Positions 1 through 5,610 are shown, counted from the first letter of the stretch. The stretch: DNA of 6,285 nucleotides from an uncultured Halieaceae bacterium (GCA_913063005.1 CAJXZI010000122.1:1-6285); one strand, 5' to 3'. The notes: a model not told the origin generated them from the letters alone. Program-made: numbers and translations.

Positions 1-152
1 ATCTATGATGAGAAGTCAGATATTTGGTCTCTAGGTGTGTCAGAATTGGAATGCTTTTCAACAATTTACGTGATATTTTGTCCCCAAGGATGTTTAATGT
101 ATGAATTGGCCAGCTTGAGACCACCATTCAAAGCTAGAAATATTAATGAAGA
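1..152 (+). CDS. Partial eukaryotic NEK/NIMA-type protein kinase (two exon pieces, both ends missing)
   Basis: This is the C-lobe part of a serine/threonine kinase. Exon 1 (1-34) reads IYDEKSDIWSLG, which matches kinase subdomain IX (the D-x-W-S-x-G element). Exon 2 (89 to ~152) reads CLMYELASLRPPF followed by KARNINE, the helix-F and subdomain X region. The EKSDIWSLG and CLMYEL wording is typical of NEK/NIMA mitotic and ciliary kinases rather than bacterial PknB-type kinases. The split Gly codon (g34 plus ga at 89-90) is restored exactly by removing the intron at 35-88. G+C is about 35% by hand count, clearly below the adjoining DNA. The upstream N-lobe and catalytic loop lie off the left edge, and the homology stops where bacterial sequence begins. 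The call as a eukaryotic kinase is strong; the NEK subfamily is likely; the host lineage cannot be told. Confidence 0.85.
35..88 (+). other. Spliceosomal intron, 54 nt, phase 1, inside the kinase fragment
   Basis: The intron begins with GTGTGT directly after exon-final G34 and ends with CCCCAAG before G89, so it obeys the GT-AG rule. Removing it joins ...DIWSLG to CLMYEL..., which restores contiguous kinase homology. It interrupts the Gly codon after its first base (phase 1). It is AT-rich and short, like introns of fungi and many compact-genome protists. I do not see a clear branch-point consensus; TTTAC near 64-69 is only a weak candidate. It has a length divisible by three and no in-frame stop, so unspliced RNA would stay open and add 18 residues. 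The splice call rests on homology, not on transcript data. Confidence 0.77.
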
Positions 153-160
153 GGCCTCGG
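148..160. other. Chimeric junction between eukaryotic and bacterial DNA
   Basis: Plus-strand kinase similarity ends around the codons for NINE (139-150). Minus-strand glycosyltransferase reading is still plausible through Trp-Pro-Glu-Ala (codons down to ~153). The change-over therefore falls at about 150-158 and coincides with the 8-bp palindrome GAGGCCTC at 151-158. Base composition shifts at the same place, from about 35% G+C to clearly higher. No transposase, tRNA or other repeat marks the spot. The simplest explanation is a cloning, amplification or assembly chimera; real gene transfer is much less likely because an intron-bearing exon pair is cut mid-domain and a bacterial gene is cut mid-domain at the same point. 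Confidence 0.75.
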
Positions 161-917
161 GCCAGCCAGTCCGATTGCTGTTACTGATACGCTTTGCTTC
201 ATCGGGAATGCGATCCCGGGAACCCGCATAGTCTGTTGCAACGGCGTGCCTCGTGGGGCAAAAAATATCATAGCCATGGGTCCATAGCCGGACTGCGTAT
301 AAAACCTGCTCCTCAGAATGCAAGCCAAAGTCGAACTCAGGATCGTAAGGAAAGGCTCGCCGATCTTCGCTTCGCATGAATAACATCGCCGCGCTTATAC
401 CGAATGAAACGATTGGCACCTCTGGAAGACTGACCAATGAACCATGGCTTTTGATCGCATCGGCATCTACTTGCCGATACCGATTCACGTGACCAATCAG
501 AGGAGCATGCTGCTCAGAGGTCATATTTTTGATATTGATCGGGTAATGCGAGATCACCGCTCTCTCGTTGAGCGCGAGTGCACTCTGAAGCTCCTCGATA
601 AGGATCTCATCCCACCCCTTGTAAAAACGCGAGTGACAGTCGAGCTGAAGGAAGTAATCCTCATCCTCCATGAGCGCTTCACATCGTGATCGCGCATAAA
701 TAGGCCCTCTTGCTTCCTCGACTGGAATTCGGTCAAGCCGAACTTGGGAGAGCTCGCTCAAGGTCTCATACGATTCATCGTGCGACAGGGCCTGTAGGCA
801 GATACCAAAGGTAAGTCGCTCTGGCTTAGCTGCTTGCGCTAGTGCGTCCTCCACTGTGTCAACGACGTCAGGGTCTGAAAAACAGGCTATAGAAATGAAT
901 ATCTTTGGATTAGTCAC
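153..917 (-). CDS. PF11397-like GlcNAc-type glycosyltransferase, 3' end lost at the junction
   Basis: This is a GT-A-like glycosyltransferase of the kind grouped in Pfam PF11397, related to the Skp1 GlcNAc transferase; members use a nucleotide sugar, but donor and acceptor here are unknown. Counted from the GTG at 917, KIFISIACFSDP (5-16) is the family's opening beta strand. ARGPIYAR (69-76) is followed by LQLDCHSRF (90-98), where the Asp-x-His stands in the metal-binding position, then GWDE (101-104). Residues F172-G173, YDPEFDFG (191-198), SEEQ (201-204) and RLWTHGYDIF (210-219) are the second conserved block. The GTG at 917 is chosen because GAGGTG lies 8 nt upstream; the open frame runs up to an ATG at 1007, but those 30 extra residues look unrelated. 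About 255 bacterial residues remain; the frame continues to 66 only by reading antisense through kinase DNA, so the true C-terminus is missing. Confidence 0.82.
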
Positions 918-1054
918 TGTTTTTACACCTCGCTTGTTTGCTGGCCGGGAATGGTGTGTTTGGATGCCATAAACGAGACACCCTAGACCTGACCAAAAGA
1001 AACGCACTATCAGCCGAAAATCGCGCCGCCCTCTACTTTACCTGTATTGGGAAC

Positions 1055-2407
1055 CTAATCTTTTACCAAATGGAGCATGATCTGCCGTCCCGCAAGATAG
1101 TGCACTGTACTCCCGTCAAAGAAAGCACTTTGCTCCAATTTCATCTGAGCGGATTGCCCTCCCCATTCCGGGATTTCCACTGTGACGTTACCTTCAATCG
1201 CATACCCGGTCATTGGATACAACGGCCAATCGCCACGTCCCGGTGTCGGCCCTTGGTTGTCCCACATTCCTATCGTAGGCCCCGGTGCATGACCAAAAAC
1301 GCCCAAAGGATGCGTGTAAATCGCGTTCTGGATACCCACTTTTTCAAGCGACGCCTGCGCCTCAGCTAGTATCTCGTTGCCAGTACGACCTGTTTTGAAT
1401 TCATCGGTGAGTAAATCCTGCCACCGGTTTCCAACCGACATCGCTACGTTCAAACCCTCAGGTGCCGCCGTCTCTCCCAACTTCAAGACGTAACCCATCT
1501 CTTGGGTGTCGGTGCAAAGCCCTAAATAGCAAAGCCCCACATCGGTGTGCAGCAGGTCTCCACGTCTAATGACTGAGTCCGGTGAGCCGTCACCCAAAAA
1601 CGGCGCGTTCTCGCCAAAATCAGCCCCCTGCCATTGTCGGTTTACGTCTGGATGAAACCAGGGCTCTAACCCCGCCTCTTCAAAACGGGTACGAATAAAC
1701 CAAGCCACATCGCCTATGGTCGTGACCCCGGGGGTAATGACTTCGCTGCTGAAAGCTCGTGCAATGGTCTCTCGGGCTATCCCAACCGCTCGCTGCCAAA
1801 CCTCCACTTCGCGCTCTAGCCGCGTCTCCATCCAGCGAACAACGAGAGCCTCCGAAGACACAATGCGGTTGCTCAGATCGGGTCCTACTGCATCTACCAG
1901 CTTCTCATGGAGACTGTGGCTTAAGCCGTCAGCAACCGGCCAAGTATCGCTGGTGTTAACGCCGATACGTTTCGGATTTCGCTCTCGAATCACCTCACCG
2001 AGTCGTTCCCATTGCGCGTCTAAATCGCCACCTTCCCACGCTGCCTCGTACAACGAACCAAGTGGATAGCGGCTTACTGTGAATCGTTCGACACCCTCTT
2101 CGCCGCGATCGAAAAACACCAGCATCGTGGTTCGACGCGCCGTAAATCGTGGCTTGGGTACTAAGGAGAGAAAGACGGGGTCGTCGTTGTACTCGCGCGC
2201 GATGACGAGCCACATATCGAGGCCTGCCTCGCGCATGAGCCTTGGCAGTAATGTATCCAGTCGCTCTTCAACGATTGTGTTTTGAATGGCGGGTCGATGT
2301 TCGTAGGGCTCAACGGCAAGGGTCTGTGCTTGAGTGGACGAGGATGTCACTGCCCACATCAGAACACCAATCAATCCCGCAAATCTGTTTATCGGCTTAA
2401 AGTACAT
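1055..2407 (-). CDS. Exported M24-family metallopeptidase (Xaa-Pro aminopeptidase/creatinase-like)
   Basis: The 450-residue protein has a signal peptide (Lys/Arg at 4-8, hydrophobic core ~9-20, likely cut near Thr-Gln-Ala-Gln 25-28), so it should act in the periplasm or outside. Residues ~30-190 form a creatinase-type N-terminal domain. The rest is a pita-bread catalytic domain with all five expected metal ligands: D289 (HTDVG), D300 (CTDTQ, the usual 11-residue spacing), H366 (THPLGV), E411 (TVEIPEW) and E425 (KLEQSAFF). H373 (FGHAPGP) sits at the second catalytic His. Members usually hold two divalent metals and cut Xaa-Pro bonds, but related folds include creatinase, so the substrate is open. 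The ATG at 2407 has AAGGGAAG at 2412-2419. The gene lies 217 nt after the phosphatase and 137 nt before the glycosyltransferase, on the same strand. Confidence 0.92.
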   Translation of the reverse strand: MYFKPINRFAGLIGVLMWAVTSSSTQAQTLAVEPYEHRPAIQNTIVEERLDTLLPRLMREAGLDMWLVIAREYNDDPVFLSLVPKPRFTARRTTMLVFFDRGEEGVERFTVSRYPLGSLYEAAWEGGDLDAQWERLGEVIRERNPKRIGVNTSDTWPVADGLSHSLHEKLVDAVGPDLSNRIVSSEALVVRWMETRLEREVEVWQRAVGIARETIARAFSSEVITPGVTTIGDVAWFIRTRFEEAGLEPWFHPDVNRQWQGADFGENAPFLGDGSPDSVIRRGDLLHTDVGLCYLGLCTDTQEMGYVLKLGETAAPEGLNVAMSVGNRWQDLLTDEFKTGRTGNEILAEAQASLEKVGIQNAIYTHPLGVFGHAPGPTIGMWDNQGPTPGRGDWPLYPMTGYAIEGNVTVEIPEWGGQSAQMKLEQSAFFDGSTVHYLAGRQIMLHLVKD

Positions 2408-2446
2408 ATATCTTCCCTTTTATCTTGTAGCGAGCACGGCTGAGTT

Positions 2447-2476
2447 ACCATAAACACACCGCTTTCAGCCTGAAAA
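2447..2476 (-). promoter_or_regulatory. Possible sigma70-type promoter for the M24 peptidase gene
   Basis: On the minus strand, TTTTCA (2471-2476) is followed after 18 nt by TATGGT (2447-2452). Each box matches 4 of 6 consensus bases. It lies about 40 nt upstream of the start at 2407, in the 217-bp gap behind the phosphatase gene. The match is weak and would occur by chance fairly often. Confidence 0.2.
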
Positions 2477-2624
2477 CATTTATGCGATTGCGCTACCCTC
2501 TCACCGACCTGCAACACATTGACACTTAAGCCACTTCGAGATCTCGGGCAAAACTAAGCGCAGCCACAGCTTGCCTCTCAGGACTCCACTCGAGGCGCGA
2601 GGGTTGAACGTCATTGAGCCGGAC

Positions 2625-3146
2625 TCAAACCTTTTCGATGAACGTCTGCCAAACCCCCATGACCTTTCCGGGCTCCCAAATCTTGTCCATATCAGCTTTC
2701 GCAGAAGCTTCTGACCAACCCAAACGCTCGACCCGATATTTGTAAAAGAACGCCGATACCCTCATGTTGGCAGCGCAGTGCACCCAGATTCGCTCATCGT
2801 CGCAAGCCTCAAAAGTGTCAATAAACTGTTCGAAATCTTCTCTGGTTGGATTCGTGAAAATCACCGGCAAATGGAAATAGCGGATGCCCAGCCCCTGCAG
2901 AAGCTCATCCTCATTCCCCAATGCGTTTTCGTGACTCTTGGGCGCAAGGTTTATTACCGTTGTATAGCCCGCTTCTTTAATAAGGCTTAATTGTTGCTCT
3001 GTTGGCTGCCCCGAGGTCGCAACACGCTCATCCAGCTGCACAAAGTTGAAGATATCGTTGAGATCGCGGGTGTTGCCGGCCCACCCTAATCGCTTGCGAA
3101 CGCGGGTGGCGTAATACCCCACAACCGTATTAAACGTATTTGCCAT
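2625..3146 (-). CDS. Tyrosine-phosphatase-fold protein (DUF442/PTP-like family) with a CX4R loop
   Basis: The 173-residue protein resembles small bacterial 'protein tyrosine phosphatase family' proteins (DUF442/dual-specificity fold), expected to be cytoplasmic. Counted from ATG 3146, FNFVQLDERVATSGQP (33-48) is the characteristic entry block, YTTVINLAP (61-69) the central strand, and FHLPV (91-95) the strand before the acid loop. WVHCAANMRVSAF (121-133) is the phosphate-binding loop. The nucleophile would be C124 and the anion-binding Arg R129. Only four residues separate them, where classical enzymes have HCxxGxxR with five, and the loop Gly is absent. Activity on phosphotyrosine is thus uncertain. 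The frame stays open to a GTG at 3173, giving nine more residues; I prefer ATG 3146 because GGGGGAG lies just upstream, although the 2-4 nt spacing is tight. The gene sits 131 nt after the cupin gene. Confidence 0.8.
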   Translation of the reverse strand: MANTFNTVVGYYATRVRKRLGWAGNTRDLNDIFNFVQLDERVATSGQPTEQQLSLIKEAGYTTVINLAPKSHENALGNEDELLQGLGIRYFHLPVIFTNPTREDFEQFIDTFEACDDERIWVHCAANMRVSAFFYKYRVERLGWSEASAKADMDKIWEPGKVMGVWQTFIEKV

Positions 3147-3277
3147 CGCTCCCCCGAACTCTCTAATTCCCACTCATCGAGCAGTCTAAGCGCTCTGCCG
3201 GCAAAGCTGTAAATAAACGGATTGACCAGACACCGCTCGCTATAGCTAATGACCTGCGCGCAGCCCGCTAGTTGATC

Positions 3278-3616
3278 TTAAAGCGTTACGGGCAGTGGCT
3301 TATTGATTGGCTGAGTGAGGGAAGCAGGATCCTCAGCAAAACCGATAATGGCACTGAAACCGTCACTTTTTTCACGATGCACAAAGCCTTTCTGGCCTAC
3401 AATTTTCGTCCCTGCGCCGCAGGCGTAGGAGACCCCCTGCTCGACGTCAAAAATAGTAAGCACGCCGCTGGTGATAAACGTCAGCGAATCGAAGTCATGC
3501 CAGTGCGCTTCATTCTCCTCGGCGGGAAAATCGAACTTACGGGCGGTGTAGCCCGCAGCTTCACACTGCGCATACGCATCCGCCTCGTTAATAAAAGTGC
3601 TTAAACGATCGTCCAT
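3278..3616 (-). CDS. Small single-domain cupin protein
   Basis: The 112-residue protein has a single cupin barrel. Motif 1 is visible as AHWHDFDSLTFITSG (37-51), with H38 and H40 as metal ligands. The Glu that usually follows is missing; D43 might stand in. Motif 2 is seen around the Gly-rich turn CGAGTKIVGQKGFVH (66-80), with H80 as the third His. Such small cupins often bind Fe, Mn, Zn or Ni and act as dioxygenases, isomerases or ligand sensors; nothing here picks the substrate. The ATG at 3616 is well supported by AAGGAG at ~3624-3629, about 8 nt upstream. There is no signal peptide, so it should be cytoplasmic. It is followed on the same strand by the phosphatase-like gene. Confidence 0.8.
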   Translation of the reverse strand: MDDRLSTFINEADAYAQCEAAGYTARKFDFPAEENEAHWHDFDSLTFITSGVLTIFDVEQGVSYACGAGTKIVGQKGFVHREKSDGFSAIIGFAEDPASLTQPINKPLPVTL

Positions 3617-3656
3617 GCTTGGATCTCCTTATTCGTATGGTCTGCGAATGGCTCCA

Positions 3657-3686
3657 AATATGTATCCACATAGTTGGGATAGGCAA
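3657..3686 (-). promoter_or_regulatory. Possible sigma70-type promoter for the cupin gene
   Basis: On the minus strand, TTGCCT (3681-3686) precedes CATATT (3657-3662) with an 18-nt spacer. Each box matches 4 of 6 consensus positions. It lies about 40 nt upstream of the ATG at 3616, a sensible distance. The long gap behind it suggests the cupin gene needs its own promoter, but the match itself is modest. Confidence 0.28.
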
Positions 3687-3782
3687 TTTTTTTCGCTGTC
3701 CCAGTTTGGCACATCAACGACCCAACAAACCACTATCGCAACAGGATCATTGCCCGAGTTAATTTTTCGCTCTTACCCCATT

Positions 3783-3842
3783 TTAAATAGTGTAGCTGGT
3801 GACGAGGCGACTGCCGAAGACGGAGATCGGTGCCCCGAACAT
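3783..3842 (-). CDS. Possible 19-residue small ORF (speculative)
   Basis: The ATG at 3842 has AGAGGTG about 6 nt upstream on the minus strand, and the frame ends at TAA (3783-3785). The peptide would be MFGAPISVFGSRLVTSYTI, without a recognised domain. It lies ~170 nt upstream of the cupin start, so a leader peptide is imaginable. The only support is the ribosome-site spacing; an ORF this short is expected by chance. Confidence 0.15.
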   Translation of the reverse strand: MFGAPISVFGSRLVTSYTI

Positions 3843-3862
3843 TAAGACACCTCTTGCACGAT

Positions 3863-3884
3863 CAGTTACACGACAGTTACACGA
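3863..3884. repeat. Two-copy tandem 11-bp direct repeat
   Basis: The unit CAGTTACACGA occurs at 3863-3873 and is repeated exactly, with no gap, at 3874-3884. Perfect adjacency of an 11-mer is unusual in non-coding DNA. It could be a pair of protein-binding sites one helical turn apart, or a simple slippage duplication. It lies ~250 bp upstream of the cupin start, farther than a typical operator. There is no further copy nearby. Confidence 0.7.
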
Positions 3885-3931
3885 CCAGTGCCCCTTACTC
3901 CGCAAAGCCGACCGTACGCGCAACCATTCAT
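3866..3931 (-). CDS. Possible 21-residue small ORF (speculative)
   Basis: The ATG at 3931 is preceded on the minus strand by AAGGAAG with a spacing of about 4-5 nt, and the frame ends at TAA (3866-3868). The predicted peptide is Gly- and Arg-rich with two Cys and no recognised domain; its stop codon falls inside the 11-bp repeat. It starts 125 nt downstream of the five-helix membrane gene's stop. The good ribosome site is the only support, and chance is a full alternative. Confidence 0.17.
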   Translation of the reverse strand: MNGCAYGRLCGVRGTGRVTVV

Positions 3932-3957
3932 GATCTTCCTTTCACCAATGTGAGGCC

Positions 3958-3975
3958 GGGTGCTCCTCAGCACCC
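3958..3975. repeat. Inverted repeat, 7-bp stem with 4-nt loop
   Basis: GGGTGCT (3958-3964) and AGCACCC (3969-3975) pair perfectly around CCTC. TGAGG at 3951-3955 could alternatively pair with CCTCA at 3965-3969, so two exclusive foldings exist. On the minus strand it lies ~80 nt beyond the stop of the five-helix membrane protein and might stabilise or end that transcript. No U-run follows on either strand, so it is not a standard intrinsic terminator. Confidence 0.45.
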
Positions 3976-4055
3976 TCGTCACCAATTCTCTGCGGACTGT
4001 TTGTGCTCCCGCTTTTGGGCTGCGCATTACTGCACGCGCGCCTCAATCAAATGAC

Positions 4056-4541
4056 TCACTGAGTGTGTTTTCTCAGCTTTATGATTTGAGTCGATACGCC
4101 GACGATGTAAAGCACTAAAAACGCGAGATGAAATCCCTGAAGTACCGGTGAATCGAACGAGTCTATAAAGGGGTCTCCCACGGGCAATCGGCGCAGAAAA
4201 TCAGTAATGGCCGGTATCATGTGAAAGAGAATTGTTGCGCTGTAGGCAATGGCTTGAAAGTATTTTGATGCAGCGCCGAAGATATTAAAGCGCTCCAGCA
4301 AGAAGCCACCTAAGGCTGCACCCAAGGTCAATAGTGCCAAGATGTGTGCAATGCCGAACCCACCTTGGTTGTATATGCCTAGCGCTGATCCCGCAACAAC
4401 AACGGTAACCACGAGGTAGGCGCCTCCCAGTTGAGTTGAGGCCTTGATAACCCCGTGTCGCGAGATAGCACCTACCGCTAATAGCAGTGCCGCTATACCC
4501 ATAATTGTGTGAAACCACCCAAGCAATGTCATTGCCGGCAT
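4056..4541 (-). CDS. Five-helix membrane protein, DUF2306-like, with four in-helix histidines
   Basis: The 161-residue protein shows hydrophobic segments at about 5-25, 38-57, 63-83, 95-115 and 134-153, so it should sit in the inner membrane with five helices. No soluble domain is present. The GFGIAHILALLTLG stretch (61-74) resembles the conserved Gly...His-helix of DUF2306-type predicted membrane proteins; I place it there only loosely. Helices 1, 3, 4 and 5 each hold one His: H11 (GWFHT), H66 (IAHIL), H107 (LFHMIP) and H138 (GFHLAF). Such a pattern is seen in b-type cytochromes, so heme or metal binding is a reasonable inference but not shown. The ATG at 4541 has GGGGGAAG immediately upstream. 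It follows the 88-residue membrane protein by 44 nt on the same strand, so co-transcription is likely. Confidence 0.75.
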   Translation of the reverse strand: MPAMTLLGWFHTIMGIAALLLAVGAISRHGVIKASTQLGGAYLVVTVVVAGSALGIYNQGGFGIAHILALLTLGAALGGFLLERFNIFGAASKYFQAIAYSATILFHMIPAITDFLRRLPVGDPFIDSFDSPVLQGFHLAFLVLYIVGVSTQIIKLRKHTQ

Positions 4542-4585
4542 ATCTTCCCCCAGTTATTTGTTTTTTTAAAACTTTGTTTGACCGT

Positions 4586-4852
4586 TCAAGGCTGCGAAAA
4601 CTTATGTATCAGTGCCAAGATAAGACTTCCAAACGCCGCGTACGCGAAATTAGAGCCTACCCTCGTCCAATCCAACCCGGCGTATTCGATCCAATAAATG
4701 ACACCAACCCCCACGGGCATAAATCCAATGAAAAATCGCTTCATGTCCCGGGATGTGTCTTTGAACTCACCAGCCATCCAGAATATCGGGATATACAAAG
4801 TAATTAAGCAGATCACTGATAGCGCGAAATAGGAGTAACCAGGTACAGTCAA
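4586..4852 (-). CDS. Small three-helix membrane protein of unknown function, TTG start
   Basis: The 88-residue protein has hydrophobic segments at about 5-27, 40-57 and 66-83, with the charged loop GEFKDTSRDMKR (28-39) between helices 1 and 2. I do not recognise a family. Helices are rich in Tyr, Trp and Phe; the second carries FMPVGVGVIYW (44-54). The start is TTG at 4852, chosen because AAGGA sits ~6 nt upstream and because the nearby ATG at 4858 is in another frame. The next gene downstream, a five-helix membrane protein, begins 44 nt after this stop, which suggests an operon and perhaps a shared membrane complex. A divergent Coq4-like gene starts 227 bp away. Confidence 0.68.
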   Translation of the reverse strand: MTVPGYSYFALSVICLITLYIPIFWMAGEFKDTSRDMKRFFIGFMPVGVGVIYWIEYAGLDWTRVGSNFAYAAFGSLILALIHKFSQP

Positions 4853-4894
4853 AACGCATCCTTTTTTGACCTTGAGCGATTCCCCAGGTCATCG

Positions 4895-4900
4895 TTTATA
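4895..4900 (-). promoter_or_regulatory. Possible -10 box for the membrane-protein pair
   Basis: TATAAA on the minus strand matches 5 of 6 positions of the sigma70 -10 consensus and lies ~43 nt upstream of the TTG start at 4852. No good -35 box stands at 16-18 nt; TTGTGC is 20 nt away. It is in the 227-bp region shared with the divergent Coq4-like gene. Confidence 0.25.
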
Positions 4901-5079
4901 AGGTTCGACAAGGTTACCTCGCACAACCCACTACTGCCACTGCGAATGGATATGGCCGCTGAGGGGTCTTGTCACTGTGTGAGAAAAAGCGCACCTTATG
5001 GTTGGATACTTTGTGAAGCGTGCTCGAGTCCCCCTTTGGGTCTTCAGGAAAGCTTAAGCAAAGCCTTGACGGGGAACGT

Positions 5080-5610
5080 ATGGAACTGACCTATCAATCG
5101 CAGAACAGTCAGCAAACGCTCAGAGAGGCGATTGAGGAATATCATCGATATCTGGCTCACATAGGTCGGAAGACCCTCACTGACCCTCCGGACGCTGCGA
5201 TATCAGTGTGGTTTTACCATGATGCAACGCATGTTCTATTTGGGCACGACACCACTCTGGAAGGTGAAGCGACACTCGACTTTTGGGTGTTCTTTGGGAG
5301 TGACTTCTCTTGGAGCACATTCCTGGAATATCAGCAAGTCCCCGAACTTCAGGCGCTCAGCAAGGCAGTCGTCGGTCAACTAGGCATCTTGGTGATTCCC
5401 AGAGTTTACTGGCGAAATCGAAAAGCACTGTGGCAGGTCATTAAAAACACCCGAAAGATGCATAAAAAGTGGCCTTTCGAAGGGCCGAGTGAATTTCTAG
5501 ACCGCACACTCGCTGATCTACGGCAAGAGTTTGGGATTACTCTGCTAACCGATGACCAACGCAAACCCACTCAGATTACCGATTTTGACTATTCGATTGT
5601 AAGCACCTAA
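5080..5610 (+). CDS. Coq4-like protein with an intact HDxxHx11E zinc motif
   Basis: Counted from the ATG at 5080 the protein has 176 residues. FYHDATHVLFG (45-55) followed by LEGEATLDFW (60-69) gives H47-D48-x2-H51-x11-E63, exactly the metal-ligand pattern of Coq4. Mitochondrial Coq4 acts in ubiquinone biosynthesis, organising the COQ complex and modifying C1 of the ring. The remainder, helical with a basic RVYWRNRK patch (108-115) and a MHKKWPFEGPSEFLD segment (127-141), also fits the family's all-helical build. No signal peptide or membrane helix is seen. The frame is open to a GTG at 5020, but those 20 residues look non-conserved and ATG 5080 has GGGGAA just upstream. Whether it serves quinone synthesis or another use of the fold is unknown; no other ubi gene is in view. 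Its stop is 33 nt from that of the convergent hydrolase. Confidence 0.72.
   Translation: MELTYQSQNSQQTLREAIEEYHRYLAHIGRKTLTDPPDAAISVWFYHDATHVLFGHDTTLEGEATLDFWVFFGSDFSWSTFLEYQQVPELQALSKAVVGQLGILVIPRVYWRNRKALWQVIKNTRKMHKKWPFEGPSEFLDRTLADLRQEFGITLLTDDQRKPTQITDFDYSIVST

Larger units (their letters stand above)
3617..4055. other. 439-bp gap without a convincing gene
   Basis: This stretch lies between the start of the cupin gene and the stop of the five-helix membrane protein. Open frames on the plus strand (3597-3845 and 3830-4054) encode low-complexity, unconserved-looking peptides and lack good ribosome sites. I see no tRNA cloverleaf or transposon end. It does hold a possible cupin promoter (3657-3686), an 11-bp tandem repeat (3863-3884), a 7-bp hairpin (3958-3975), and two very short minus-strand ORFs with purine-rich leaders, at 3866-3931 and 3783-3842. 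A decayed gene or an unrecognised small RNA cannot be excluded. Confidence 0.5.

Noticed and set aside
66..152. C-terminal tail of the minus-strand glycosyltransferase frame
   Set aside because: It is antisense kinase and intron DNA read by chance past the junction, so it is not part of the native protein.
37..231. Plus-strand open frame that spans the kinase fragment, the intron and adjacent bacterial DNA
   Set aside because: It is a composite: residues after the NINE codons are antisense to the glycosyltransferase, and the first 18 are intron. Only the exon parts are real coding sequence.
918..1007. Upstream ATG start (1007) for the glycosyltransferase
   Set aside because: The 30 added residues do not resemble the family, which starts close to the KIFISIA strand, and the GTG at 917 has a better ribosome site.
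1716..2069. Plus-strand ORFs opposite the M24 peptidase (1716-2069, 1759-1959, 2079-2285)
   Set aside because: These are Ser/Arg-rich shadow translations inside a well-supported M24 gene.
3272..3604. 110-codon plus-strand ORF opposite the cupin gene
   Set aside because: It mirrors the cupin frame almost exactly; the minus-strand product has cupin motifs and a strong AAGGAG, and the plus product has nothing recognisable.
4505..4807. Plus-strand ORFs over the two membrane-protein genes (4505-4807 and 4509-4697)
   Set aside because: They overlap the minus-strand helices in antisense and lack ribosome sites and family features.
4966..5010. TTGTCA and GATACT as promoter boxes for the Coq4-like gene
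   Set aside because: The boxes are about 30 nt apart, far from the 16-18 nt expected, and no other good pair was found.
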